64,000 bases of DNA from positions 558,001-622,000 of the forward strand of contig NC_015145.1 in the NCBI RefSeq assembly GCF_000189535.1, written 5' to 3'. This document shows, piece after piece, positions 17,707-27,189 of this stretch. Source of the stretch: Pseudarthrobacter phenanthrenivorans Sphe3 (GTDB taxonomy: Bacteria > Actinomycetota > Actinomycetes > Actinomycetales > Micrococcaceae). Every line of letters begins with the position of its first letter. The stretch's first letter is position 1. Under the pieces are notes generated by a model. The model searched no databases, was not told where the DNA came from, and worked only from the letters and a program-made list of their open reading frames with translations. The position numbers and the translations under genes were made by a program.

Positions 17707-18543
17707 TTGGAAAGCCGCGGCAGGGGTATCCGAATGGAAGGCACGACGGCGGACCTCCCCTTGAGTGCCAGGGTGCGGCCCTTCATTCAGGTCAACGAGC
17801 GGTGTGCCGCTTCCCATCTGACCGCGGCGGAGCTTCATCGGCTGCCGCAGCGGCGGGACAACGAAAGCCTTGAGGCGTACCACCTCATCCGCCCTGAGGG
17901 CGCAGCCCACTTGGACCGGCCGCACGTCATCGTGCACAGAATGAAGCTCTACAGCGACGAGGTCACCACGGTCGATGGGATTCCTGTGACCACTCCGGAG
18001 CGCACGTGGCTTGAGATGGCGGAGATGCTGACGCTGGACGAGCTCGTGGTTATGGGGGACAGCTGCGTCCGGGTGCCTCGGGAGAATTTTGAGGGACGGG
18101 ACCTGCCGCTGTGCAGCATCACTGACCTCCAGCGCATGATCGACAGGCATAAAGGAAAGCGCGGACTGCGGAAAGCCAAGGAGGCCATCAGACTGGTCCG
18201 CGTCGGCTCCGACTCACCGCAGGAAACGCTGCTCCGGCTGGCCATGGTGCGGGCTGGGTTGCCGGAACCCGAGCTGAACGTTCCCATCATTTTGGAGGAC
18301 GGGACACGGCACCATGAGCCAGACCTCTCCTACCGGAAGTACCGGATCGGGATTGAGTACGAGGGCGAACACCACGGCGAGGAGCGACAGATCGTGCGGG
18401 ACATAGACAGGTCAGAGCGCTACGCAGCCCTGGGCTGGACTGAAATCAGGATCTCCAAGCGCCACATGCTCAACGATGCGAAGCCTGCGGTCGCCAAAAT
18501 CCGGGCGGCGCTGATCCAGGCAGGCTGGCGGCGCGGCTCTTAA
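17707..18543 (+). CDS. DUF559/Vsr-like endonuclease-fold protein
   Basis: About 270-278 residues. The C-terminal ~110 residues look like the DUF559/very-short-patch-repair nuclease fold: 'RHHEPDLSYRKYRIGIEYEG' supplies the Glu/Asp cluster, then 'EHHGEERQIVRDIDRSERYA' and 'GWTEIRISKRHM'. The middle ('VTTVDGIPVTTPERTWLEMA') is the linker seen in actinobacterial proteins of this type, whose N-terminus is often an AbiEi-like winged helix; here that part appears short. Starts at TTG 17707 and ATG 17734 are both possible. The gene is bracketed by two related palindromes. The biological role is unknown; DNA cleavage is inferred. Confidence 0.7.
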   Translation: MESRGRGIRMEGTTADLPLSARVRPFIQVNERCAASHLTAAELHRLPQRRDNESLEAYHLIRPEGAAHLDRPHVIVHRMKLYSDEVTTVDGIPVTTPERTWLEMAEMLTLDELVVMGDSCVRVPRENFEGRDLPLCSITDLQRMIDRHKGKRGLRKAKEAIRLVRVGSDSPQETLLRLAMVRAGLPEPELNVPIILEDGTRHHEPDLSYRKYRIGIEYEGEHHGEERQIVRDIDRSERYAALGWTEIRISKRHMLNDAKPAVAKIRAALIQAGWRRGS

Positions 18544-18546
18544 AAA

Positions 18547-18602
18547 CGATTGCTCCATAGTTGTCGTTCTGAGCCTTCAAAACGACAAGTACGGAGCAAT
18601 CG
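18547..18602. repeat. Palindromic repeat copy B (AACGACA-type)
   Basis: The outer arms CGATTGCTCC and GGAGCAATCG are perfect (10 bp) and the inner arms TTGTCGTT and AACGACAA are perfect (8 bp). It begins 3 bases after the stop of the endonuclease-like gene and ends 23 bases before the convergent purL stop, so it can also work as a bidirectional terminator. Confidence 0.75.
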
Positions 18603-18624
18603 ATGAGGGTGGCGGTGGGGAGGA

Positions 18625-20934
18625 TCAGCCGAAGTACTTCGGCAGGGTCCCTTCGTGGGCTTCGCGGAGGGCGTCCAGGGACAGGCTCTCCACGCCGTTG
18701 ATTTCCAGGGTGCCGCTGGCCGCGTCCACCACGCCGATGCGGGTGTGGGCGAAGCCGCGGGCGGTGCACATGTCCGTGAAGCGGACTTCCTCGGAGCGGG
18801 GAACCCCTACAACGGCACGGCCCTGCGACTCGGAGAAGAGCGCCGTGAACAGGTCCACACCGTCGCGGTCCAGGACGTCCTGCAACGCGATCCGGGCGCC
18901 CACGCCGTAGCGCAGCGCAGATTCCACCAGGGCAGCCGCGAGGCCGCCTTCGGAAAGGTCGTGCGCGGAATCGATCATGCCGTCGCGCGAGGCGTTGATC
19001 AGGATCTCGCCCAGGGCACGCTCAGCCTCCAGATCGACCTTCGGCGGCTGTCCGCCCAAGTGGCCGCGCATGTTGGCCCATTCGGACCCGTCCAGCTCTG
19101 CGCCGGTGGTACCGAGCAGGTAGATGGCCTGGCCGTCCTCACGCCAACCCGACGGGGTACGCCGGGCAACGTCGTCGAGCTTGCCCAGGACCGCCACCAC
19201 GGGGGAGGGGTGGATCGGGGTGGTGCCCGTCTGGTTGTAGAGCGAGACGTTGCCGCCGGTGACGGGGATGCCCAGCACCATGCAGGCGTCGGACAGGCCG
19301 CGGATGGCTTCGGCGAGCTGCCACATGACGTCCGGATCCTCGGGGGAACCGAAGTTCAGGCAGTCGCTGACGGCCATCGGGATGGCACCGGCGGTGGCAA
19401 CGTTCCGGTACGCCTCGGCCAGGGCCAGCTGGGCGCCGTGGTACGGGTCCAGGTAGGTGTAGCGGCCGTTGGCGTCGGTGGCCAGGGCAACGCCCAGGCC
19501 GGATTCCTCATCCACGCGGACCACGCCGGCGTCGTCGGGGAACGCCATGGAGGTGTTGCCGCCCACGTAGCGGTCGTACTGGTCGGTGATCCAGGACTTG
19601 GAGCACATGTTCGGCGATGCCACGAGTTCGGTGACAGCGGCAGCCAGCTCAGCGGGAGCGGCCGGGCGGCCGGCGTCCTGCACGGAACCGGTGAAGGTGT
19701 CGGCCTGGACAGCGTCCTGCCACTCGGGCCGGGCATACGGGCGGTCGTAGACCGGGCCGTCGTGCGCCACGGTGCGGGGATCGACGTCGACAATCACGTC
19801 GCCTTCCCAGGTGATGATGAGGCGGCCGGTATCGGTCACCTCGCCCAGCCAGGAGTACTCCACGGCCCACTTGTCCATGACGGCCTCGAACGCTTCCACG
19901 TTCTCCGGCGTGACAACGGCCATCATGCGTTCCTGCGACTCGGACATCAGGATTTCGCCCGGGGTCAGCGTGGGGTCGCGCAGCAGGACGGAGGTCAGCT
20001 CAACCTGCATGCCGCCGTCGCCGTTGGAGGCAAGTTCGGACGTGGCGCAGGAGATGCCTGCCGCGCCGAGGTCCTGGATGCCTTCCACCAGGGAGCCCTT
20101 GAACAGCTCCAGGCAGCACTCGATCAGGACCTTCTCGGCGAACGGGTCGCCCACCTGGACGGCGGGGCGCTTGGAGGGCTTGGTGTCGTCGAAGGACTCC
20201 GAGGCCAGCACGGACGCGCCGCCGATGCCGTCACCGCCGGTGCGCGCGCCGAACAGGACCACCTTGTTGCCCTTGCCGGAAGCGTTGGCCAGGCGGATGT
20301 CCTCATGGCGCATGACGCCCACGGCGAGGGCATTGACCAGCGGGTTGCCCTGGTACACGGAGTCGAACACCATTTCGCCGCCGATGTTCGGCAGGCCAAG
20401 GGAGTTGCCGTAACCGCCGATGCCGGCCACTGCACCGTGCATGACGCGCGCGGTGTCCGGGTGGTCGATGGCACCGAAGCGCAGCGGGTCCATCACGGCC
20501 ACCGGGCGGGCGCCCATGGAGATGATGTCGCGGACAATGCCGCCGATGCCGGTCGCCGCACCCTGATAGGGCTCAACGAACGACGGCGAGTTGTGCGATT
20601 CGATCTTGAAGGTCACGGCCCAGCCGTCCCCCAGGTTGGTCACGCCGGCGTTTTCGCCGATGCCCACCAGCATGTCCTTCTTCATTTCCTCGGTGACCTT
20701 CTGGCCGAACTGGCGCAGGTGGTTCTTGGAGGACTTGTAGGAGCAGTGCTCGCTCCACATGACGGAGTACATGGCCAGTTCGGCGCCGGTGGGGCGGCGG
20801 CCCAGGACCTTGACGATCTCGTCGAACTCGTTCTGCTTCAGGCCCAGTTCGGCCCAGGGCAGCTCGGTGTCCGGAGTCTCCGCGGCGTGCTCAACGGTGT
20901 CGATGTTGAACTTCTTGGTGGTTTCCGTGGTCAC
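18625..20934 (-). CDS. purL: Phosphoribosylformylglycinamidine synthase subunit PurL
   Basis: A 769-residue small-type PurL, the synthetase subunit that converts FGAR to FGAM with ATP and ammonia supplied by PurQ. The N-terminal '[20 protein letters not shown]' is the PurM-like signature; '[20 protein letters not shown]' and '[16 protein letters not shown]' line the active site. Two tandem PurM-like halves fill the chain; there is no fused glutaminase. Its start overlaps purQ by 4 bases. It is the last gene of purS-purQ-purL and ends against palindrome copy B. Confidence 0.97.
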   Translation of the reverse strand: MTTETTKKFNIDTVEHAAETPDTELPWAELGLKQNEFDEIVKVLGRRPTGAELAMYSVMWSEHCSYKSSKNHLRQFGQKVTEEMKKDMLVGIGENAGVTNLGDGWAVTFKIESHNSPSFVEPYQGAATGIGGIVRDIISMGARPVAVMDPLRFGAIDHPDTARVMHGAVAGIGGYGNSLGLPNIGGEMVFDSVYQGNPLVNALAVGVMRHEDIRLANASGKGNKVVLFGARTGGDGIGGASVLASESFDDTKPSKRPAVQVGDPFAEKVLIECCLELFKGSLVEGIQDLGAAGISCATSELASNGDGGMQVELTSVLLRDPTLTPGEILMSESQERMMAVVTPENVEAFEAVMDKWAVEYSWLGEVTDTGRLIITWEGDVIVDVDPRTVAHDGPVYDRPYARPEWQDAVQADTFTGSVQDAGRPAAPAELAAAVTELVASPNMCSKSWITDQYDRYVGGNTSMAFPDDAGVVRVDEESGLGVALATDANGRYTYLDPYHGAQLALAEAYRNVATAGAIPMAVSDCLNFGSPEDPDVMWQLAEAIRGLSDACMVLGIPVTGGNVSLYNQTGTTPIHPSPVVAVLGKLDDVARRTPSGWREDGQAIYLLGTTGAELDGSEWANMRGHLGGQPPKVDLEAERALGEILINASRDGMIDSAHDLSEGGLAAALVESALRYGVGARIALQDVLDRDGVDLFTALFSESQGRAVVGVPRSEEVRFTDMCTARGFAHTRIGVVDAASGTLEINGVESLSLDALREAHEGTLPKYFG

Positions 20935-21704
20935 TTGTCGCCTCCCACAATCTTGGTCAGTACGGAGGTGAAGAAGCCGAGGCCGTCGGTGTCGGACCCG
21001 CCGATGCCGTCCAGCGATTCCGGGCCGAAACCGGGTTCCACAGCGTGCTCGGGGTGCGGCATGAGGCCCACCACGTTGCCGGCGGCGTTGGAGATGCCGG
21101 CAATGTCGCGGCGGGAGCCGTTCGGGTTGAAACCTACGTAGCGGAACACCACGCGGCCCTCGGCCTCAAGGGCGTCCAGGGTCTTCTCGTCCGCGATGTA
21201 CTGGCCGTCCTGGTTCTTCAGCGGGATGGTGATCTCCTGGCCCGCTTCGTAGTCCACAGTCCACGCCGTGTTGCTGTTTTCGACGCGGAGCAGCTGGTCG
21301 CGGCACAGGAACTTCAGGTGGTCGTTCTTGATCATCGAACCGGGCAGCAGGTGCGACTCCGTGAGGATCTGGAAGCCGTTGCAGATGCCCAGCACCGGGA
21401 GCTTCGCGTCGCTGTTGGCGGCGTCGATGATCCTGGACATCAGCGGGGCGAAACGGGCGATGGCACCGGCACGGAGGTAGTCGCCGTAGGAGAAGCCGCC
21501 GGGAATGATCACGGCGTCCACGTCGCCAAGTGCGGAATCGCCGTGCCAGAGTTCGACGGCGGTGCCGCCGGCGAGGCGGACGGCCCGGGCGGCGTCGCGG
21601 TCATCAAGGGTCCCGGGGAAGGTGACGACGCCGATCCGCGCCCCGGCAAGCCGTGGGGTGGCGGCGACGGCGGCAGCCTCGCCGATCAGGGGAAGTTCAG
21701 TCAT
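20931..21704 (-). CDS. purQ: Phosphoribosylformylglycinamidine synthase glutaminase subunit PurQ
   Basis: A 257-residue class I glutaminase that feeds ammonia to PurL. The nucleophile Cys is in '[14 protein letters not shown]', and the His-Glu pair is in '[12 protein letters not shown]'. '[20 protein letters not shown]' is the oxyanion region. About 20 extra N-terminal residues come before the usual start of the fold ('[17 protein letters not shown]'). It lies one base downstream of purS and overlaps purL by 4 bases. Confidence 0.97.
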   Translation of the reverse strand: MTELPLIGEAAAVAATPRLAGARIGVVTFPGTLDDRDAARAVRLAGGTAVELWHGDSALGDVDAVIIPGGFSYGDYLRAGAIARFAPLMSRIIDAANSDAKLPVLGICNGFQILTESHLLPGSMIKNDHLKFLCRDQLLRVENSNTAWTVDYEAGQEITIPLKNQDGQYIADEKTLDALEAEGRVVFRYVGFNPNGSRRDIAGISNAAGNVVGLMPHPEHAVEPGFGPESLDGIGGSDTDGLGFFTSVLTKIVGGDK

Positions 21705-21705
21705 G

Positions 21706-21957
21706 TCAGGCCTCGACGACCTCGATGTTGACGACGTCCTCGATCACAGGGTTGGACAGCAGCGTCTCCGCCGCGTCCCGGGCCTGGGCAAGGATGTCCT
21801 CGGTCACCTCGCCGTCGACCGTCAGTTCGAAACGCTTGCCCTGGCGGACTGCGCTGAAGCTGGTGAAGCCCAGGCGGGGGAGAGCGCCGACGATCGCCTT
21901 CCCCTGCGGGTCCAGAATCTCGGGCTTGGGCATGACGTCAACAACGATCCGGGGCAT
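21706..21957 (-). CDS. purS: Phosphoribosylformylglycinamidine synthase subunit PurS
   Basis: An 83-residue third subunit that bridges PurQ and PurL and opens the ammonia channel. '[20 protein letters not shown]' begins the family, and '[13 protein letters not shown]' ends it. ATG 21957 has AGGAG upstream; the longer frame back to 22053 is not family-like. It is the promoter-proximal gene of purS-purQ-purL. The ~270-base upstream region shows no obvious riboswitch. Confidence 0.95.
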   Translation of the reverse strand: MPRIVVDVMPKPEILDPQGKAIVGALPRLGFTSFSAVRQGKRFELTVDGEVTEDILAQARDAAETLLSNPVIEDVVNIEVVEA

Positions 21958-22227
21958 CCGGCAACTCCTGTGCGTGAGCTTGGGTAAGGGCGCAGCGGAG
22001 TGGTGCCGTCTCACGCCGTACCGGCGTGTTGGGGGACACGCTGCAATAAACATTGTGGACGGGCGCTCCGCGAGCTTGCTAGTCCATTCTACCGGCCTGA
22101 ACGCCCCAGCCTGTATTCGGCTGTTTCCGGGCGCCAGCGCGGTACCCGCGCCCCTGCCCTGAGCGTCGGCGGCAGCTGTCGGCGCGGGGTTCTGGAGTTG
22201 GGCGTGTCGGCTTACTAGGATTGCTGA

Positions 22228-22413
22228 ATGGCTGAGAAATCGAAATCCGTGCTTCTGCCCATGGTCGCCGCAGCAGTGTTCGCCGGGCTGGGCCGGATGG
22301 TGCTGCAGAAGATCAAAGCAGACCGCTTCGCCCGGGAGAACAAGGTGGCGGGACCCGTGGACGAAAAGACCCGGCAGTGGATCAGCGAGGTAGTCCGCAC
22401 GCCACGGCAGTAG
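22228..22413 (+). CDS. Small single-pass membrane protein
   Basis: 61 residues. 'VLLPMVAAAVFAGLGRMVLQ' near the N-terminus can span the membrane, followed by a charged tail 'KIKADRFARENKVAG'. It is divergent from the purS operon and is followed by an intrinsic terminator, which supports a real transcript. There is no recognised family. Confidence 0.55.
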   Translation: MAEKSKSVLLPMVAAAVFAGLGRMVLQKIKADRFARENKVAGPVDEKTRQWISEVVRTPRQ

Positions 22414-22446
22414 GCTGCCCGCGGCATCAGCAGCAGTGGTCTGCGG

Positions 22447-22469
22447 GGCGTCCTGAGGGGCGCCTTTTT
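22447..22469 (+). terminator. Intrinsic terminator after the small membrane protein
   Basis: A 7-bp stem with one G-T pair (22447-22453 with 22458-22464), a TGAG tetraloop and a following TTTTT run make a standard rho-independent terminator. Confidence 0.65.
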
Positions 22470-22668
22470 CTTGTCCGCGTGCTCTTCATCCCTCACGTTT
22501 GACTGGCAAAAAATTCCTTTTTGTGTCCTATGTCATATTCGGCTATCAGTCTGTACCCTATGAATCGGCTGGTCTCACGGAATGACAAGATCTGTAATTT
22601 CGCGTGCCGAGCCGTGTCGTTTCTGGCCCCCCATCTGGCTGGGCCGGTACATCGTGAAAGGGTTGCAC

Positions 22669-25600
22669 GTGAGATCTACTGGAAAGAGCCCCATGCGGGC
22701 CGGGGGATTCCGGAAGGCGGCGGCGCTGGCCGTGGGCTTGCCGCTTCTCCTCACCTCGATGGCTATGAGTCCCGCTACCGCGGCGCCGGCCGGACAGGAC
22801 AACGCGGTGACCGCCAAGGACGCCGCGCCTGCAGAATTCAAGGCCGGCCGCTACATCGTGGTCCTTGCCGGAGCGGCGGCAGCATCCTATGAGGGCGGAA
22901 CTGCCGGGCTCGGTGCAACGAAGCCGCAGAACGGGCGGAAGCTGGACGCGGGCAGCCCCAACTTCAAGGCCTACGACGCACACCTTCGCAAGCAGCAACG
23001 CGATGTTGCCGCCAGCCAGGGCGTAACTCCGGGCAAGCAGTTCACCGCCGCCCTTAACGGCTTCACGGCAGAACTGACCGCAGTCCAGGCCATGGAGCTG
23101 TCCAAGGACGAGCGCGTGCTGGTGGTGGCACCGGACGTGGAAAACAAGCCTGACTACACCACTACGGACTTCCTCAAGCTGACAGGCCCCGACGGCGTCT
23201 GGGCCAAGCAGTTCGGCGGGGAGGCTAACGCCGGCAAGGGCGTGGTGGTGGGCGTCATCGATTCCGGCTACGCACCGGACAACCCCTTCCTCCAGGGCGA
23301 GCCGGTCCAGCTGCTCTCGGGTAAGGCGCAGGTGGGTGTCCCCTACCGCACCGCAGAGGGCCGGATCGCCATGCTCAAGGCCGACGGCACCACGTTCGAA
23401 GGTGAATGCCAGAAGGGTGAAGGGTCAGGAGCCTCGTTCGATGGATCCCTCTGCAACTCCAAGGTGGTAAGCGCCAGGTATTTTGCCGACACCTTCCTCC
23501 AGTACGTGGCGCCGGAGAACCGAGCGCCGGAGGAACTGATCTCTCCGGTTGACGTCGGCAGCCACGGCACGCATACCGCCACCACGGCGGCCGGCAACGC
23601 CAACGTGGAGCAGGTAATTGACGGTGCGGGCTTCGGCAAGAGCTCCGGCGTGGCTCCGGCCGCCAAGGTTGCCGTCTACAAAGTCTGCTGGGAGGACACC
23701 AACCCCAACACCGGCGGTTGCTACTCCTCTGCCTCTGTTGAAGCCGTCGAAGTCGGGATCAAGGACGGCGTGGACGTCCTGAACTACTCCATCTCGGGCA
23801 ACAACAACAACACCACCGACCCTGTGGCCCTGGCGTTCCTCAACGCTGCTGCGGCAGGGGTGTTCGTTTCCGCTTCCGCGGGCAACTCCGGACCCACCGT
23901 CTCCACCGTCAACCACGCCTCACCGTGGCTGACGACTGTTGCCGCCTCCACGTTCCCCAGTGACCTGCTGGGCACTGTCAAGGTCTCGGATGGATCCCTG
24001 TACCGCGGCGCCTCAATCATGAAGTCCGAAGTGGCTGATAAGCCCGTGATCGTGGCCGCCGCAGCAGCCGCAGCGGGAGTGGCCAACCCCAACTTGTGCG
24101 CTCCGGGGTCGCTGGATGCCGCCAAGGTGGCAGGCAAAGTGGTTGTCTGCGACCGCGGCGTGGTGGACCGGACGGCCAAGAGCCAGGAAGTCCAGGACAA
24201 GGGCGGCGTGGGCATGATCCTGGTGAACCTGACCAGCAGTTCCGAAGATGCCGACAATCACGTGCTCCCCACAGTCCACGTCAATGCACCCAAGAGCCTC
24301 GAGCTGAAGTCCAAGCTGGAAGCGAACCCGGCCCTGACGGTCAGTCTGGTTAAGGGCGACCTGACCGGCCTGCCGCAGTCCCCGGCGCCGCAGATCGCAG
24401 GGTTCTCGTCCCGTGGGCCCACCCTCGCCGCCGGCGGGGACCTGCTGAAGCCGGACGTTGCGGCTCCGGGTGTCAACGTCCTGGCGGGCGTCTCCACCAT
24501 CGGCAACAACGGGGACCAGTTCGGCTTCATGTCCGGCACGTCCATGGCTGCACCCCACATCGCAGGATTCGGCGCCCTGGTGCTCAGCAAGCAGCCCGCC
24601 TGGTCTCCGGCCATGGTGAAGTCGGCCATGATGACCACCGCGTACCCGCTGGTGAACGCTGACGGGTCGCCGAACGTGGATCCCTTCCAGGGCGGCGCCG
24701 GCCACATTGACTCAACCCGGGTCCTTGATCCGGGCCTGGTCTACAACTCGGGCATCAAGGACTGGCTCGGTTTCCTCAACGGACAGGGCGTCGAGACCGG
24801 AGCTCCGCAGGCAGGCACGATTGCTGCCCGGGACCTGAACGTCCCCTCCATCGCTCTCGGCAGCCTCGTTGGAGAAGTCCAGGTCAAGCGCCAGCTAACG
24901 GCCCTTGTCCCGGGAATGTACCGGCCGGAAGTAAACATGCCGGGCTTCGACGTTCAGGTTGAACCTCAGTCGCTGAACTTCGCCAAGGCAGGCCAGACCC
25001 GCGAAGTCACCCTGACCATCCGGAACGTCAGCGCCCCGGTGGGCAAGTTCAGCACGGGCACCCTGACGTGGAAGGGTCCCCGCACTGTGAGCTCGCCCAT
25101 CGCCATCCGGCCTGTGGACGCCCAGATCGCGCCGTCGTTCTCGTTCAGCTCTGCGACCGGCAGCGGCAGCGGGACGATCGAACTGGTGTCGGGTTCGGAC
25201 AGTCCGATCAACGTAGGGGTCGAGGGGCTGGCACCGTTGAGCCAGACGGCCATCACCAAGACTCCCGGCGAATTTGCAACCCGTAACGACGCCCACAACG
25301 CGGTGCTGCAGGTGACGGTTCCGCAGGGAGCGTCATTCGCCCGACTGGGCGTCCAGGCGCAATCGGACGACGTCGACTGGGACATGGTGGTCTACGCACC
25401 GAACGGGTCGGGCGGCTTGACGGCAAAGCAGGTTGCCACGGCTTCGGCCAGCGAGTTCCTGGACCTGGAGGCGCCCCGCGCCGGAACGTACTACATCGTG
25501 GTCAACCTCTACTCGACCCCTGACAACGGGGCAGCGAGTGCGTCCGTGCAGGCAGTGACGTTCGCAGGCGACGCCGGAAACCTCAAGGTGGAGCCGAACC

Positions 25601-25797
25601 CGATCGTGGCACCCAACGGCGCGGCCACCTCGGCCACGCTGTCCTGGACCGGACTCTCCCAGGGCGCCTACCTGTCCCGGCTGAGCCTGGGCGGCAACGG
25701 CATCAGGACCTGGGTCAACGTCCAGGTGGGGGACGCGCCGGCTGCCCCGGCGGGATCCCCGCAGGTGGCGTTTGCGGACGCAGTCCCAGCGGCCTAG
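22669..25797 (+). CDS. Secreted subtilisin-like S8 serine protease with PA insert
   Basis: A 1042-residue exported protease. The signal peptide ends near 'MSPATAAPAG' (~residue 39). An I9 propeptide follows ('RYIVVLAGAAAASYE', 'FTAALNGFTAELTAVQAME'). The catalytic triad is Asp198 in 'VGVIDSGYAPD', His299 in 'GSHGTHTATTAAGN' and Ser625 in 'SGTSMAAPHIAGF'. A protease-associated domain is inserted between His and Ser ('VVCDRGVVDRTAKSQEVQDK', 'HVLPTVHV'). The C-terminal ~330 residues are beta-rich Fn3-like modules. GTG 22669 has GAAAGGG upstream. It ends in a hairpin, beyond which SSI-type inhibitor genes lie on the other strand. Confidence 0.93.
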   Translation: MRSTGKSPMRAGGFRKAAALAVGLPLLLTSMAMSPATAAPAGQDNAVTAKDAAPAEFKAGRYIVVLAGAAAASYEGGTAGLGATKPQNGRKLDAGSPNFKAYDAHLRKQQRDVAASQGVTPGKQFTAALNGFTAELTAVQAMELSKDERVLVVAPDVENKPDYTTTDFLKLTGPDGVWAKQFGGEANAGKGVVVGVIDSGYAPDNPFLQGEPVQLLSGKAQVGVPYRTAEGRIAMLKADGTTFEGECQKGEGSGASFDGSLCNSKVVSARYFADTFLQYVAPENRAPEELISPVDVGSHGTHTATTAAGNANVEQVIDGAGFGKSSGVAPAAKVAVYKVCWEDTNPNTGGCYSSASVEAVEVGIKDGVDVLNYSISGNNNNTTDPVALAFLNAAAAGVFVSASAGNSGPTVSTVNHASPWLTTVAASTFPSDLLGTVKVSDGSLYRGASIMKSEVADKPVIVAAAAAAAGVANPNLCAPGSLDAAKVAGKVVVCDRGVVDRTAKSQEVQDKGGVGMILVNLTSSSEDADNHVLPTVHVNAPKSLELKSKLEANPALTVSLVKGDLTGLPQSPAPQIAGFSSRGPTLAAGGDLLKPDVAAPGVNVLAGVSTIGNNGDQFGFMSGTSMAAPHIAGFGALVLSKQPAWSPAMVKSAMMTTAYPLVNADGSPNVDPFQGGAGHIDSTRVLDPGLVYNSGIKDWLGFLNGQGVETGAPQAGTIAARDLNVPSIALGSLVGEVQVKRQLTALVPGMYRPEVNMPGFDVQVEPQSLNFAKAGQTREVTLTIRNVSAPVGKFSTGTLTWKGPRTVSSPIAIRPVDAQIAPSFSFSSATGSGSGTIELVSGSDSPINVGVEGLAPLSQTAITKTPGEFATRNDAHNAVLQVTVPQGASFARLGVQAQSDDVDWDMVVYAPNGSGGLTAKQVATASASEFLDLEAPRAGTYYIVVNLYSTPDNGAASASVQAVTFAGDAGNLKVEPNPIVAPNGAATSATLSWTGLSQGAYLSRLSLGGNGIRTWVNVQVGDAPAAPAGSPQVAFADAVPAA

Positions 25798-25821
25798 CAG
25801 CCTGATGTTCTAGAGGGAACA

Positions 25822-25856
25822 CAGGATCCCGGATGGTTGAACCGTCCGGGATCCTG
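25822..25856. terminator. Hairpin terminator between the S8 protease and inhibitor operon
   Basis: A 15-bp stem (25822-25836 with 25842-25856, one G-T pair) with a TTGAA loop. It lies between the convergent protease gene and the SSI-like gene and can serve both. Confidence 0.75.
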
Positions 25857-25894
25857 CTGTTTCTGCGGCCAAAGTGGCAGCAGCACGTGAAGCC

Positions 25895-26242
25895 CTACAC
25901 GGCGCCGAAAGCCCCGCCTGCGCTGCCAAGTAAAGGGGCCATGGCTTTCCAGCGGGAGATTTCGCAGCCGTCGGTCCTGGTGAAGACGGATTCAACCGGA
26001 CGCCCATGGAACGTCCCGGTGACCACAGCTACCTGCGGTCCCCCGTATTGCTGGGTGCACAGCCTGGGCGGCCCGGGCTTGGGGAAGAAGATGTCCTCGC
26101 CGTACCTTTCAACGGCTGCCAAGGCGGCGCCGGGATCCGTTACCGTTGTTTCGGCCTGGATAGCCTTGCCGTCCGCCACCAGCCGGAACACCCGCTCGGG
26201 TGCATCCGGATCTTCCCTCAGCCTGACGGTGAGGTCGATCAT
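25895..26242 (-). CDS. Small SSI-like (subtilisin inhibitor fold) protein without signal peptide
   Basis: 115 residues. The C-terminal half ('LCTQQYGGPQ', 'GRPVESVFTRTDGCEIS') is clearly related to the last half of the lipoprotein encoded at 27149-27784 and to the Streptomyces subtilisin inhibitor pattern (Cys, reactive loop, conserved Tyr, later Cys). Only the second disulfide pair is present; the first pair of SSI is lost. No signal peptide is visible from ATG 26242, so it may stay in the cytosol, which would be odd for an inhibitor. It overlaps the upstream glycosylase-type gene by 4 bases. Inhibitory activity is unproven. Confidence 0.65.
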   Translation of the reverse strand: MIDLTVRLREDPDAPERVFRLVADGKAIQAETTVTDPGAALAAVERYGEDIFFPKPGPPRLCTQQYGGPQVAVVTGTFHGRPVESVFTRTDGCEISRWKAMAPLLGSAGGAFGAV

Positions 26243-27189
26243 CCGGGGACCGTCCCGGAAAGCGGCTCCAACCATGCGGCCAGATTCTCCCGAAGGGCTG
26301 CCGCCTCGGCCGCGAAGGAGCGCTGGTGCTCTACGTATGCGGCCTTGCCCTGTGGCGTCTCAATGGGAATCGCGGGATAGCCCCATTCGGCAAGGTCGTA
26401 AGGGGATGCCTGCATGTCCATCGCACGGATCCGCCAGGACAGTTCAAAGCAGTCCATGACCAACTCGCTGGGCAGGGCCGGCAGCAGCTTGTAGGCCCAT
26501 TTGTACAGGTCCATGTTGGCGTGGAGGCAGCCGGGCTGTTCCAGGTGCCGCTGGGAGTCGCGGCTGGGGGTGTGTTCATTCAGCGGTGCGGCATCAGGGG
26601 TGTAGAAACGGAACGCGTCGAAGTGGGTGCAGCGGATCCGGTTGTCCTCCACCACTTTGTCCGTTCCGGCCGAACCCAACCGCAGCTGAAGATATTCGTG
26701 GCGCAGGTCGAACCTGTCCTGGTGGTACACCATTGCCCACTCGTGCAGTCCGAAGCAGCCGAACTGCGCGGGCCGTGCGGCGGTTCCCCGCAGGATGATG
26801 CCGGCAAAGGCAACCGCGTCGTTGCGGTCGGCGAGGAAGGCGTTCCGGTCAAAGGTGACAGCGGTACTTCCCGGCGCCAACCCCAGGGAGGCCAGCTCGC
26901 CGTCGTCGAGCCTTCTGTAATGCTTCCAGCCGCTCCGTGCGGCTGCTTCCGTCCCCAACAGGACGACGCCGGCCCCCGGGTGCCAGCGCCGGAGCTGGCC
27001 TGGCTTCTGGGTGTAGTAGGTGAAAAGGAAGTCCTCCACAGGGTGCTTTTTGCCGGCAGACCTGCGGGCCAGGTAGGGGTCGGCGTATCGGCTGACGCGC
27101 AGTTGGTGGGCCCTCTCCAGTGCCTGCCAGTCATCCGCCGCCAGGAGCCTAAGCTCCACCGGCTGCCCCAAGAACGTCCTTCGCAGCAT
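26239..27189 (-). CDS. 3-methyladenine DNA glycosylase-type protein
   Basis: About 316 residues. It matches an actinobacterial family generally annotated as 3-methyladenine DNA glycosylase: 'KHPVEDFLFTYYTQKPGQLR', 'RRWHPGAGVVLLG', 'CFGLHEWAMVYHQ', 'GCLHANMDLYKWAYKLLP'. I see no HhH-GPD or Tag-type zinc motif, so the enzymatic claim rests on annotation tradition. ATG 27189 lies inside the end of the upstream lipoprotein gene (41-base overlap); GTG 27159 is an alternative. It is sandwiched between two SSI-like genes in one operon. Confidence 0.65.
   Translation of the reverse strand: MLRRTFLGQPVELRLLAADDWQALERAHQLRVSRYADPYLARRSAGKKHPVEDFLFTYYTQKPGQLRRWHPGAGVVLLGTEAAARSGWKHYRRLDDGELASLGLAPGSTAVTFDRNAFLADRNDAVAFAGIILRGTAARPAQFGCFGLHEWAMVYHQDRFDLRHEYLQLRLGSAGTDKVVEDNRIRCTHFDAFRFYTPDAAPLNEHTPSRDSQRHLEQPGCLHANMDLYKWAYKLLPALPSELVMDCFELSWRIRAMDMQASPYDLAEWGYPAIPIETPQGKAAYVEHQRSFAAEAAALRENLAAWLEPLSGTVPG

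Noticed and set aside
18655-21141. An 828-codon open frame on the plus strand opposite purL and purQ
   Set aside because: It is the GC-driven mirror of a highly conserved gene; the translation is low-complexity (Gly, Val, His, Ala) and resembles no family.
21958-22227. A purine riboswitch upstream of purS
   Set aside because: No conserved purine aptamer core was found in the leader on the minus strand.
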